Shown here: one piece after another, positions 44,192 to 56,111 of the stretch
How the letters are laid out: the number at the start of each line of letters is the position of its first letter
Position numbering within the stretch: the stretch's first letter is position 1
Assembly: GCF_902167145.1 (NCBI RefSeq)
Contig: NC_050101.1
Coordinates: 111,009,789-111,073,788 of the forward strand
DNA from: Zea mays
Taxonomy: Eukaryota; Streptophyta; Magnoliopsida; Poales; Poaceae
Length of the DNA: 64,000 nt
Reading direction: 5' to 3'
Notes under the pieces: generated by a model
What the model was told of the DNA's origin: nothing
Databases searched by the model: none
Seen by the model: the letters and a program-made list of their open reading frames with translations, nothing else
Translations under genes and position numbers: made by a program

Positions 44192-46129
44192 CACTATAGG
44201 AAATAGCTTGTTTGTCGAGTGCTTGAAGCACTCGGCAAAGCCTGGAAAATACTCAACGAAGGCTTGCCGAGTGTGACACTCGGCAAAGAAAGCTTGGCGA
44301 ACTGTACATCAACAATGGCTTCTTTGTCGAATACTTTTTATCGGACACTCGACAAAGACTTTACTCGACAAAGAAAAGTCGTTGTCACGGCGCCAGGTAA
44401 TGGCGATGGAGCCTTTGTCGACTGCCCCCAACGCGGCACTCGCCAAAGGCTCACTCTTTGGCAAGTGTCCATTGTACTGACACACCCGCGGGCCTCTTTA
44501 CTAGGTCCTTTGCCGAGCGTATTAGGTGGCACTCGACAAAGGTTGCTTCTTTGACGAGTGTCAAGGCCACAACACTCGGCAAAGAGGCTTTACCGGTGCC
44601 CAGGTGTGCCTTCTTTACCGAGTGCTATGCCCTTGACACTCGGCAAAGAACCTCTTTTCTGAGTGTTACACTCGGCAAAGTTACCAGAATACCCCTTGTT
44701 TTATTTGTTTTTGCTATTCCATCCAAACAAACAAAAGATATATCACATAATAATCACATATATATCACAGAATCATCACATACATCAAACACATGATAGG
44801 GCGTAACTTGTGCTAAATAACATGAATATCATTTTTGCATTCACCATTTTCTATTTTTCGAGTGACTTGCAATTCAAATCTGAATCATCCGAAGAAATTT
44901 AATTAAACAAACTAAATCAAATAGCTATAGCAAACACTTTAATATTGTGCCAAAATTGAACATGTAGGTCTACATTCTCTAGGAACAAACCACAAAAAGT
45001 TTGGTGGAAAAAAGAAAAAATGCAAATAAACTTTGCTGAGTGTCAAAAAAATACACTCTGCAAAGTATACTGTGTCGAGTGCCAATAGGTTGCACTCGGC
45101 AACGAAGCTTCTTTGCCGAGTGTCAATGCCTGGCGCTCAGCACAGTTAACAGCCGTTAGCTATACACGGCTGCTGACGGCCCTTTGCTGAGCGTTGCTTT
45201 TTGCCGAGAGTTTGACACTCGGCAAAAGGATCTTTGCTGAGTGTCTTTAGATGCCAAGTGTCCCACGCTCAGTAAAGGATGTCTTTGCCAAGTGTGTGAG
45301 GTCGCCGAGTGCCCGACAAATTGCACTCAGCAAAGCGTCGAGCACTCGGCAAAAAACCGGATTCTGGTATTGAAAACAAACAGTTAGATTATTAGACTAG
45401 ATTATATAAGAAGCTCTGACATCATCACACCTTTTACTTATTATTTGATAGTTTGAAGTGTTCACTTAAATTTGACCAAAAATTATTAATATTTAGAATA
45501 TAATTCTCTACCAAAAAATACAGCATCTATGCGGCGGCAGCAGATAATGCAATACTGTATGTTTAGGATATATTAGTGCTAAGCCCTACGCCCAAATGGC
45601 GAATACTTCCTTATTTTACAGGAGTTATTGTCATGTGTGGTTGGTTTCATGATCCAGAGCATGGTGGTAATTGTGCCAAAATTGAACATGTAGGTCTACA
45701 TTCCGTAGGAACACACCACAAAAAGTTTGGTGGAAAAAGAAAAAATGCAAATATACTTTGCCGAGTGTCAAAAAAATACACTCGGCAAAGTATACTATGC
45801 CGAGTGCCAACAGGTAGCACTCGACAAAGAAGTTTCTTTGCCGAGTGTCAATGCCTGGCGCTCGGCACAGTTAACAGCCGTCAGCTATACACGGCTGCTG
45901 ACGGCCCTTTGCCGTGCGTCGCTTTTCGCCGAGAATTTGACACTCAGCTAAAAGGATCTTTGCTGAGTGTCTTTATATGCCGAGTGTCCCATGCTCAGTA
46001 AAGGATGTCTTTGCCAAGAGTGTGAGGTCGCCGAGTGTAGCACTTGGCAAAATATTCTTTGTCGAGTGCCCGACAAATTGCACTCAGCAAAGCGCCGAAC
46101 ACTCGGCAAAGAGCCGGATTCTGGTAGTG
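44192..46129. mobile_element. Non-autonomous CACTA element with a duplicated right end
   Basis: Left terminus CACTATAGGAAATAGC, right terminus CTGGTAGTG (CACTACCAG in reverse), flanked by AAA on both sides. Subterminal CACTCGGCAAAG / TTTGCCGAGTGT motifs are dense on both sides. No transposase frame. A second, mutated right end (CTGGTATTG, 45372) lies within, because the right half and flank are tandemly duplicated. Confidence 0.8.
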
Positions 46130-46429
46130 AAAACAAACAGTGAGATTATTAGACTAGATTATATAAGAAGCTCTGGCATCATCACACCTTTTACTTATTA
46201 TTTGATAGTTTGAAGTGTTCACTTAAATTTCACCAAAAATTATTAATATTTAGAATATGATTCTCTACCAAAAAGATACTACATCTATGCGGCAGCAGAT
46301 AATGCAATACTGTATGTTTAGGATATATCAGTGCTAAGCCCTATGGCCAAATGATGAATACTTCCTTATTTTACAAGAGTTATTGTCATGTGTGGTTAGT
46401 TTCATGAGCAATCCAGCGCATGGTGGTAA
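44945..46429. repeat. Tandem segmental duplication (~726 and ~759 bp)
   Basis: Unit 1 is 44945-45670 and unit 2 is 45671-46429, both starting TTGTGCCAAAATTGAACATG and ending near CATGGTGGTAA. Each has the CACTA right end plus about 300 bp of flank. Unit 2 keeps a roughly 30-bp TAGCACTTGGC...TTTGTCGAG stretch missing from unit 1. Confidence 0.9.
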
Positions 46430-47234
46430 TGGATCACGATCCACATGTTTCTTCACAATAAGTTAGGGCCCTTAAATAATTTAAGTTTTAAAAAATAAAT
46501 AAGAATAAAGCTCAATCCTAATTCTATTTGATCCTTAAATTGTATAGTGTAAAATCTTTCACACTTTGCAGGACAAAGAAAGTATCGATTAACTTAGACA
46601 TCAAATTATGCATGAATGGCTTCCCGTCTTATATTGACATACAATGTATGATATTGTATGGGCTCTGTATAGAACACTTACAACATCACCTGAAATTTTC
46701 ATTCATATTTGCTAATGTTTGGCTTATGTCTTGTTGCTTTTCTATTGTGGTTATTTTTTATTTTATTTTCTTTCTTATCCACAGATTTTATTATTACAAG
46801 TTGGTGGTAATATAAAGGGTGTGCCTTAAATACGATCAAGTCTTTCTTAGTCACTGATACAATTGAATGCATGGGTTAGATAGAAGATAGTTTGCACGGC
46901 GACGAACATGTGATTGTACCTATAGAATTATACTATTCACGGACATATTTAAAATATATATAACTCTCGAGTAAACAAGACTATAGATGAAAAGCTAACA
47001 ACGAGTCTTCACATTTATAATAATGGAAAACAAACATATATTATTGAAATGCTTGGCAAGTAAAACCATGTTTCTAGATATAAGAAATTGACGAAATAAG
47101 GACTACTTAACTAGTGCTACATAACTCTAAATAGTAAACATACTAGTTAACTATTTTACCGAATAATTATTTAGACAGCACTCCTAGATGACAGATAGGA
47201 ACAAAAGGAGATAGTCCCACATGTCACTAGATAA
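46430..47234. other. AT-rich, apparently low-copy sequence 3' of the defensin-like gene
   Basis: No repeat shared with the rest of the window and no recognisable protein. It probably contains the 3' end of the minus-strand gene at 47235-47686; AATAAT-like signals occur near 47028 and 47160. Confidence 0.6.
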
Positions 47235-47686
47235 CTAATTTTTACACAAAAGACAATTACACACGTATTCATATCCAGTTGAACAACATCTATGCCCCTT
47301 TACATAGTAACCATCGGAGAACTTTCCCTCTATAAAACAACTTGCCTTGCAAATTGCACTAAAGCAGAGTGGACTCCATTTAGGAAACTGCTTGCAGGTT
47401 TCTGCAAGAAATATATCTACGCATTAGTAGAAAATAACATTGGAGTTCTATCACAATAAACCAAACATCAAATTGTTAGCAATAACAACCTAATAGAGTC
47501 CTATCAACAAAACAAATTACTAATCATAAGCTAGTGAAATAATGAGTTCATGAGAGTCTATCAAAAATACATTAATATGGTAAAAGACTATATAGATTTG
47601 AGAGGGGGATACACACCTGCCAAAGTTGTATCTCCATGTAAGACAAGTACAAGAAAGATGCATAGGGTGATATATCTTGAATCCAT
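47235..47686 (-). CDS. Defensin-like secreted cysteine-rich peptide (two exons)
   Basis: Exon 1 is 47617-47686 and exon 2 is 47235-47401, with a 215-bp GT-AG intron (acceptor TTTCTTGCAG) in phase 1. The 78-residue product starts MDSRYITLCIFLVLVLHG, a clear signal peptide with likely cleavage after TTLA (residue 23). The 55-residue mature part has nine cysteines spaced C-x9-C-x4-C-x3-C-x16-CC-x7-C-x-C-x2-C. The C-x3-C and C-x-C pairs, and eight cysteines in plant-defensin order, fit the cysteine-stabilised alpha-beta fold; one cysteine is extra. The intron after the signal peptide is typical of defensin-like genes. Such peptides act outside the cell in defence or in pollen/ovule signalling; which applies here cannot be told. 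A TATA box lies about 100 bp upstream. No lesion is visible. I chose this ATG because the longer upstream frame gives no signal peptide. Confidence 0.75.
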
Positions 47687-47786
47687 TATCAAAATTAAAT
47701 TATCTAAGATGCAACGAGCGAGGCGAGTGATCAAGCATGCAATGCAGCTACCGTTGTAAGATGCAATGCAAGCAAGAGCTAGTTCA

Positions 47787-47794
47787 TATATATA
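47787..47794 (-). promoter_or_regulatory. TATA box of the defensin-like gene
   Basis: CTATATATATG on the minus strand, about 100 bp upstream of the ATG at 47686. It predicts a start near 47757 and a leader of about 70 nt. Confidence 0.6.
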
Positions 47795-48087
47795 GGCACA
47801 GGTTTTTCTCGTGTCGTCCATGTTCTGCTAGCTATTGGGTATTGGGTATTGGCTCACAGAATCAGAGGAGATAGCAAGCTTAGCGTAGCGCTAGACAAAC
47901 GCACATGGGCGGCAGCTAGCACACACGCATGCGCTAGGCGTGTATCAATCTGCATGCGCAACCACAACGCCATATAAAGATTTGCTATTGCTCAGCAAAA
48001 CCGCCAGTACCAACACACATGCACACAGGCTCAAGCACAAGCCGACAAGCACAAGCCGAGCGTACGGGTAAGGAACACCTGACACGT

Positions 48088-48317
48088 TAAATAAATCATA
48101 ATAGGACCAAAATATGTGTTAGCATTCTTACATCATTAGTGCAACTAAAATAAAGGAGGGACAAAAAATAAAATTTATATGGTTTAGTCCCTTTTAATCA
48201 CCCCTTAAAGGACTAGAGAATAAAATAGTTTAGTCTATATTTTAGTCCAACCGTTTAGCAATTTAGAGATTAACTAAGACTAAAATGGAGACATTAATCG
48301 TTAGCCCCTCGAACCGC
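48088..48317. mobile_element. Tourist-like MITE fragment
   Basis: Diverged relative of the outer MITE (compare 43100-43300): ATAAATCATAATAGGACCAAAAT through TTTAGTCCCTTTTAATCACC to GGAGACATTAATCG (given in pieces). It lacks the inserted MITEs, so it shows what the empty site looked like. Confidence 0.7.
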
Positions 48318-48667
48318 CTGACAGGCATGCATACATGCACCAAGTGCAAGCTCCCAACCGATACAGAGCTAGAAGCTATGGTGTCTGTCTCTTCTAAATA
48401 GTGCCTCTCATCCCCGTTCGATACATGCATGCAACGCCACCACTAGATTGACAGAACTCACTCTCTACCGCCTATAGCTCATCTGTAACTCATGTACACC
48501 AGTGATACTCAAATACTCAGCCGCGACATGAAGTAGGGTGTTATACATTCTAGCGGCCCGAACCTGTATAGACCCTTATTAATTTGATGGGACGTGCATC
48601 CGCACGTACCATCGAGTTGCAATCAACGACGTCGTCGTGCCCAAAAGCATCACGTGGGGAACCCCGT
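48318..48667. other. Unassigned spacer, possible LTR fragment at its right end
   Basis: No gene. The stretch at about 48530-48575 (AGTAGGGTGTTATACATTCT and GCGGCCCGAACCTGTATA) resembles a motif I associate with grass gypsy LTR/leader regions. Weak evidence. Confidence 0.3.
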
Positions 48668-51600
48668 TGTGACACCCGGATTTAAGGGATAAAGCCGGGT
48701 GCGTCTCATATGTGCGCCAAGAAAGAACAACACATATAATAACAGAATGTATAGAGATAAATGTCATAAATATCATAAATATACTTATTACATAGTGGAA
48801 GTCTTACAAAATAAATGATAAATGTAAAGCGAACTAAATATTACTTTCCCAGCGCCACAAAGCTGACTCGGAAACACCACCTAGATCAAGTCGAACTTCT
48901 CGTTATGCGGCTCCTCTTCGACCACCTGTTCTTCTCCTGTGGGGGGTGTGAGGCAGCAAGGATGAGCTCACATATGTTCATCGCTCAACAAGTTGTGGGG
49001 AATAATGTGCATAAACTCACCAAAGGTGGGAGTTCATACTGAGTGTAAGGCTGATCAATAAATAATGGTTAAAGCTGAGCATTGCATTTATAAGTTGGTC
49101 AAAATTTTATTAGCAGTTACTAAATGTAAGTAAATACCAAACCTTAGAAATAGTAAGTCAAAATAATAATAAATGATCCCAATGCGATGCAAATGACAAA
49201 TTGAATTTAATTCCATAAATAAATCATGTGAGTGTCCGAGCTGCTCATGATCGTCAGCACGGCTAGTATCCCAGTTTTACACTCTGCAGGGGTTGCGCAT
49301 CTTTACCCACAAGCTGTGTTACCCATTTGCCATAGGGTTGATCGGACCCCATACACCTCTACCAAGGAAGCAATGCAGGATTCCACTACGAGGCTTTTAC
49401 AAAGTTCCACTAGTTTCAGAAAACCCACTACAGTTTCTAGGAAGCTCCAGTGCAGGGATCCCTCACCTGACCGCCATCGCAGCAAAATCAACCCAAGGAC
49501 CTCCCAACACTGACCACTCCCTACTGCCCTTGCCCCTATCGGGTAAGGTAGTCATCCACTAGCTTTCCTAGTTAGTCAGCCAAGGGCATCCCATACCACC
49601 CTTGTGGTAGCACTGTTTTCCTGGGTGGTTCTCCACGTTCCAATTAACATAATGATCTTATCATGAATAGTAAATAATAAACTGGTAATAAAAGTGTGAA
49701 CATGAGTAATGTATTTCTCCATACCCAAAACCACATAAAGCAATAGCATGTACTACCCAAAAAATCAGTGTAAAACAAGGTATAAAGATAGCCAAATTGG
49801 GGTAACCTATTGGGTCCCATCAAATTAACCTATGCAGATCATTATGATTAATAAGAACATGACTGGGTAAAAAGAAGTGATCAAGGGCACAACTTGTTTT
49901 CAACAAGCTCCTGCTCAGCAGTCTCCACCTGCTGAACCCCTGGATCCTCTGTAGCGTGCTCGTCTACTCGCATCAATACAAACATATATAGCATATAAAA
50001 ATTTAACATAACACCAATCAATAGAACAGAATGCATAATAGTATTCTACGCTGCGTAACGAGATCGTAGGAACAAGAATCACTAAATTTGGATCTACGGT
50101 TATTAAGTTATGCATGTCTGAAGTTATTTAATACTTGGAATAAAATAATTCAAGTGCATAATTTTAATTCAAGTTTCATGATTAAACAGAGGTACTAAGT
50201 GATAGGCAATATTAAAACAAAACTAATGCCACTGGAATGGATCAATTTGGAGCTAAAATGAATTAAATATGATTTATACAAGTTTCTAGATTTATTTTTG
50301 TATTGAATATCAATTTCTAATATTGTTTTTCTTAATTCCCTGGCTGCTGGACTGCGCATCAAATACCGAATAGTACAAGGGCTAACTTGCAAAGTTGTCC
50401 CAGACTCAGACTAACTCGTGATTGACGGCGGGTTTTATTTCTGTGAAAGCAGGGGGCTCATATGAAACTCTGCAATCGCGAAGGGGTATCCGCTGATGAG
50501 GGTCATTCAGATCGAACGACCACAACCCTATCTCCAAGATGACCTACAAACCCAATCGCCGGATCTAAAATTTACGGTCAGAAACTCGCCACGTCCCCCT
50601 AGTTGATTCCTGCCCTTGATTCATTAACTAGCGACCTTGATTTATGCAATGAACCGATATTCGCCAGATCCGTACTGACCGTCCGATCCATGATTGATGG
50701 CACTTGTGCATCTGCCTTCCCCAACGGCGGCGCACAGCTCCCGTGCAGCGGCAGCCATGGCTGGGAACGACGTAGCTGCCCACCAGGACTCAAATCTAAT
50801 GTGATAGACCCAAACGCACCGCCCCAGATACCTCCCAACCAGATGCCCACGACCCCTAACTGTTTTCATGCTAAAGCTCTAGACCATGGCCATCCGTGGT
50901 TTCATGGCGGAGCCTGAACTCCGGTGAGAAATCCTTGGTTTACAAGCCCACGATTCGTCTCGGATCTAGGCGTTATACAATGCACAGAAGAGGACGAAAA
51001 CATGGCGGAGGTTCCCACCTTGATTGGCGCGGTCAGAAGCCCAGCCCACGGCGGCGTGCAGAATCTGCGGCGGCGGCACCTTCTTCCCTCTGATCCCCTC
51101 TCACTCTCTGCTTTGGTCTATGGCGATGGGACTTCCAGCACGAGGCATCTCGGTCGCATGCGAGGGGAGACAGCCACGTTCTTAAACAACCCAAGGGTGG
51201 CTAGAACCCTGTGGTGCGCGTGATTTAGTCGCGGCGGACGCGACATCGTCGGCCATTCTGTTTCGCCGGCACGCGAAGTCCGCGTGAGAGGTGGTCTCCG
51301 CCAGGTGGCCCCACCCGTCATTGACAAGCGACGCGCGCCCGGGAGGTCGAGGAGTGGAACGGCGTGGGTCAGACGACCACGTGGGGCCCACCCAGTAGCG
51401 ATTCTAGGCGACTGACATCCACGGTTCACTAGTCGGCGCACCCTCACTCGTATGGGTCGCACAATCGTAGAGGAAAGGGAGAAAATGGGCCGAGGCAGAG
51501 GATTGAGCCCAGCGCCCTTTTTATTTCAAAGCTAAAATTTGAATTCAAATCTCGTGGCAAATTTGTACTCAAATTTTGAATGTATGGTTTGAACATATTA

Positions 51601-51910
51601 TTATGGAATAAACTTATTTTGTTTATAAATTTATTTTGTATTAAATGGTCTTTTCTCTCTTCCTTCCTTATTTTCAACCCTTATTTCAAATTGGGGTTAA
51701 TTCCACATCTCAAGTCATTATTTTGTTTATACTATTATTATTGTTATTATTATTTAAATGGACAAGCAAACAAAAATATCCAACATGATGCATAGCTTAT
51801 TGAGGTGCCTTTATTTATTTATTTACTTTAAATATGGTTATTCTCATGATATAATGAGTAGATGGCCAAACATGTAACAAGATCATCTCTTTTATAATTT
51901 GGGTATTACA
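48668..51910 (-). repeat. 3' LTR of the chromovirus
   Basis: 3243 bp. On the minus strand it begins TGTAATACCC and ends GGTGTCACA. It has a GC-rich part (about 50600-51480) and AT-rich parts. Frames inside are incidental; no gene is supported. Confidence 0.85.
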
Positions 51911-51930
51911 AACCTACCCCCTTACAAAGA
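51911..51930 (-). promoter_or_regulatory. Polypurine tract of the chromovirus
   Basis: On the minus strand TTTGTAAGGGGGTAGGTT directly precedes the 3' LTR, next to the GAGGACGAGATTC motif. Confidence 0.8.
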
Positions 51931-51946
51931 ATCTCGTCCTCGAGAT

Positions 51947-54900
51947 TCAGGATGAACTAGGAAAGAAGTGGGGAAAATCTACGCGTAGTTCTTCTTTTCT
52001 TTCCCATGTAACTTCATCTTCTCCATGATGACTCCATTGCACTATGCACATTTTAATCACTTTACTCCTTGTGACACGAGTTAAAGTATCAAGAATCTTG
52101 ATAGGGTATTCCGTATAAGTCAGATCAGCTTGAACACTAAGATCCTCCATAGGTAACTGCTCTTCAGGTACCCTGAGACACTTCTTCAATTGTGACATGG
52201 AAGACATCATGTACATCCGCAAGATGATCGGGTAATTCCAGTTGGTATACAACTTCTCCCACTCGCTTCAGGATCAAGAAGGGTCCAATAAAGCGAGGGG
52301 ACAACTTCCCTTTAACTTTAAATCTTCGCATACCCCGGATTGGTGACACCTTAAGATACATGTGATCACCCGCCTTAAACTCTAGTAGTCTCCTCCGGGT
52401 ATCAGCATAGCTTTTCTGCCTTGACTGCACAGTTCTCAAATTCTACCTTATCATTCACACTTGTTCTTCTGCCTCTTGTATAATTTCTGGCCCAAAGAAC
52501 TACCTTTCACCAGTTTGATCCCAATATAAAGGAGTCCTGCATTTTCTGCCATATAGAGCCTCAAACGGTGACATCTTCAAACTGGCCTGGTAGCTATTAT
52601 TGTAGGAGAACTCCGCATACGGTAAGCTCTTAACCCAGCTACCAACATGTTTAAGAGCACAAGCTCTTAACATATTCTCCAATACTTGGTTGGTCCTCTC
52701 GGTCTGCCAGTCAGTTTGAGGATGGTAGGTCGAACTAAAATTCAACTGTGTATCCAAGCACTCATGCAACTTCCGCCAAAACCGAGAAGTGAATTATGAT
52801 CCTCGGTCTGACACGATCTTCTTAGGCACTCCTTGTAAACATACTATCCGAGCCATATACAACTCTGCAAGCTTGGCTCCCGTGTAATTAGTTCTCACAG
52901 GTATGAAGTGAGCCACTTTTGTTAGTCTATCCACAATCACCAAAATGGAGTCATATCCTGCAGGAGTGCGGGGTAGTCCAACAATGAAATCCATGCCAAT
53001 TTCTTCCCATTTCCACTTGGGTATCTTAAGAGGCTGCAATAGTCCAGCTGGTCTTTGATGTTCGGCCTTGACTCTTTGACACACATCACACATAGCCACG
53101 TGTGCAGCCACATCTCTTTTCAGCCCATACCACTAGTACTTCGGCTTCAAATCCTGATACATCTTAGTGCTACCAGGGTGAATAGAGTAATCAGAATCAT
53201 GGGCTTCCTTCAATATAGTCTCACGAAGGCTATCATTCTCAGGAACACATATCCGGTCCTTGAACCATACTGTTCCTTGCTCATCCTCCGTGAATTCTGG
53301 ACCTCTACCTTCAGTAATCAGATCCTTGATCTCTTGAATTTTAGCATCACCAACCTGTCCTTTGCGTATTTCCTGCTCCAAGGTTGGTTCCACTTCAATA
53401 GTGACTCCTTCAGTATGTGCAACTATTCCCAGGTTGAGTCTCCTGAAATCCTCAACAATCTCATCGGGTAGCTAGGCAACAATAGCCGAATGGACATGTT
53501 CCTTCCGACTCAAGGCATCCGCAACCAGATTCGCCTTGCCCGGATGATAATGAATCTCCAAATCATAATCCTTAATGAGCTCCAACCATCGGCGTTGCCT
53601 AAGGTTGAGATCCTTCTGAGTGAATATGTACTTCAAACTCTTGTGATCGGTGTACACTTGGCACTTGGTTCCCATAATGTAATGTCTCCATATCTTGAGT
53701 GCATGCACTACGGCTGCCAGTTCTAAGTCATGAGTGGGATAGTTCAACTCATGTTTCCACAACTGACGAGACATGTAGGCAATCACGTGTCCTTCTTGCA
53801 TAAGAACACATCCCAGGCCTTGGCCGCATGCATCACAATAAATATCAAATCTCTTTTGTAGATTTGGCGTAACCAACACTAGGGGTGACATCAATCTCGA
53901 CTTTAATTGATTAAAGCTATCTTTGCACTTACAGTCCCACTTAAACTCTTTCCCCTTCTCTAGGAGTGTGGTCATAGGCTTAGCAATCTTAGAAAACACT
54001 TCAATAAATCTTCGGTAGTAGCCTGCAAGTCCCAAGAAACTCCAGACTTCAGTCACTGTACTAGGTATGTTCCACTCCACTATCTCCTTGACTTAAGCAG
54101 GATCCACTGATATCCCACCATTAGAAATGATATGTCCAAGGAATGGCACTTCGTCAATCCAAAACTCGCATTTGCTATGCTTGGCGTAGAGTTGATTATC
54201 CTGTAGCTTTTGTAGCACCAATCTTAGATGTTCCTCATGATCACTATCATTCTTGGAATAAATAAGAATATCGTCGATGAAAACAACGACGAATCTGTCA
54301 AGATACTCCATGAACACCTTATTCATCAGATTCATAAAATAGGCTGGTGCATTAGTTAGTCCAAATGACATAACTGTGAATTCATATAAACCATATCGGG
54401 TTGAGAAAGCCGTCTTGGGAATATCATATGGCCTAATCTTCATTTGATGGTAACCCGATCGGAGATTAATCTTCGAGAATACCCTTGCACCTCTCATCTG
54501 ATCAAATAAATCCTTAATGCGGGGTAACGGTTACTTGTTCTTCACAGTAACATCATTAAGGGATCTATAATCCACACACATCCTTTGTGATCCATCTTTC
54601 TTTTGTACAAACAGAACCAACGCTCCCCAAGGTGAGGAACTCGGACGAATGTACCCAGCATCCTGTAACTCCGTTAACTGCTTCTTAAGTTCCTTTAGTT
54701 CTTCTATGGACATCCTGTATGGCCGTTTAGAAATAGGAGCAGTCCCAGGTAAGAGATCAATGACAAACTCAACTTCCCTATCTGGTGGCATCCCTGGTAA
54801 CTCCTCTAGAAAGACATATGAGAAATCCCTAACCACACGGATGTTGTCACCAACAAACTTCCCATCTACTAAGAATACCACACGTCTGGTAGAGGTAGTT

Positions 54901-55903
54901 ACTATAATTTCAACTTCAAATCTTTCTACTTTAGGGCTGGTGAGTTCTACAGTACCCCTACCACACTGTATAACTACCTTTGCCTTTCTTAACCATGACA
55001 TACCAAGGATCAGATCTATACTGCTTTCCGCTAATATTATAGGTGTACCCCAGAATTCTCTTCCTATAATTGTCAATGTCAATCTATGTGTCATATAATT
55101 TGCCTCAACAGGCCCTTTAGGTGTAATTACTATCATTGGTGTTTTCATATTTCGTAGTGGTAACTCATTTGTGTTGGCATATCGAGCAGACATAAATGAA
55201 TGCGTAGCACCAGAATCAAATAATATTGGTGCAGGAATTGCATTAATATAAAACATACCAAGTGCGATGTCAGCACCGTCATCAGTGGCCTCAGCACTAA
55301 CTTGATTAACCCTGGCAATGTTGAATCTCTTGCCAGGAGTCTGTTGCTTGTTTGGAGCTGATGCACTGGAATTCCCCACCGGACAAGCATTTGCATAATG
55401 CCCAATCTGACTGCACTTGAAGCATGTCGGGCCTGTCTTCTGTCCTGTAGGCCTTGCCGGGGTGACAGTGGGGGTAGCCTGATGAGTGTGGGGAGTCTGT
55501 GGAGTCCGCTGTGGAGCGTACTGAGCTGGACGTGGTCCTCCTCCTGGATGAGCTGTTGTACCCTGGGGCGGAACATATATAGGGCGAATATTGCTGCTAC
55601 CCTGCCCCTAGGCAATGGCCTTCCTCTTCAAGTCTCTCAGTTGAACATGCTTGTGTTCAATAGCTAGAGCTTTATCAAGCAGCCTCTGAAATGATGGAAA
55701 TGGATGAGCAACTAGTGCATACTGTAGTGGCCCATTGAGTCCTTCTGTGAAGTGCTCTTGCTTTCTTTCATCATCAGCCACCTAATCAGGAGCATATCTT
55801 GACAGCTGAATGAATTTGTCACAGTACTCGCTGACAGACATGTTGCCTTGCTTCAATGACAGAAACTCCTTTTTAATCTTCATCAATCTAGTAGGAATGT
55901 GGT
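51947..55903 (-). pseudogene. gag-pol of the chromovirus, many stops
   Basis: Domains in order on the minus strand: gag C-terminal part (about 55380-55903, zinc knuckle [14 protein letters not shown] near 55400), protease ([10 protein letters not shown], about 55210), reverse transcriptase (54100-54780, [13 protein letters not shown] intact), RNase H (53472-54080), integrase zinc region with CDVCQRVK (about 53090), integrase core (DFIVGLP; SDRGS; QTERTNQ, so the three acidic residues survive), integrase C-terminus (52164-52439), and chromodomain (about 51950-52120, TWERKEELRVDF). In-frame stops or shifts near 52440, 52500, 52791, 53130, 53472, 54093, 54531, 55612 and 55790 kill it. The gag N-terminus lies beyond the insertion at 55904. 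Confidence 0.87.
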
Positions 55904-56111
55904 TGTTGGGGACTTGTTCTCAAATGCTTCGAATTAAGAACAAGACAACATAAAATGTTAAATATTAATGCCCTTCGTCCGCTGAAACATTATCTCCCTC
56001 AAGGATTTAATGAACTTCGGACGAAGGTCATGAGTAGAATATCACAAAGGATACACCTTCGTGATCAGGATTACAAAATAATATGAAATAAAATTTAAAA
56101 CATGAAACATT
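55904..56111 (-). repeat. 3' LTR of gag-only copy 3, first part
   Basis: Starts TGTTGGGGACTTGTTCTCAA, as in copy 1. The left neighbour is chromovirus gag, not a primer site, so this is the outer (3') LTR edge of a minus-oriented element. Interrupted by CACTA-2 at 56112. Confidence 0.85.

Larger units (their letters stand above)
48668..55903 (-). mobile_element. Decayed Tekay-type chromovirus (Ty3/gypsy), 5' end outside or cut off
   Basis: Minus-oriented: 3' LTR 48668-51910, polypurine tract 51911-51930, pol and gag leftward-reading at 51947-55903, then interrupted by the LTR of gag-only copy 3. Clade assignment rests on the long LTR, the GAGGACGAGATTC motif before the polypurine tract, and a C-terminal chromodomain. 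Stops in every domain show age. Confidence 0.88.

Noticed and set aside
46528..46815. 95-codon plus-strand frame near the defensin-like gene
   Set aside because: No motif, biased toward hydrophobic AT-rich codons, no promoter or homology that I recognise.
48815..51223. Several 60-110-codon frames in 48.8-51.2 kb
   Set aside because: They lie inside the chromovirus 3' LTR and show no protein family features.
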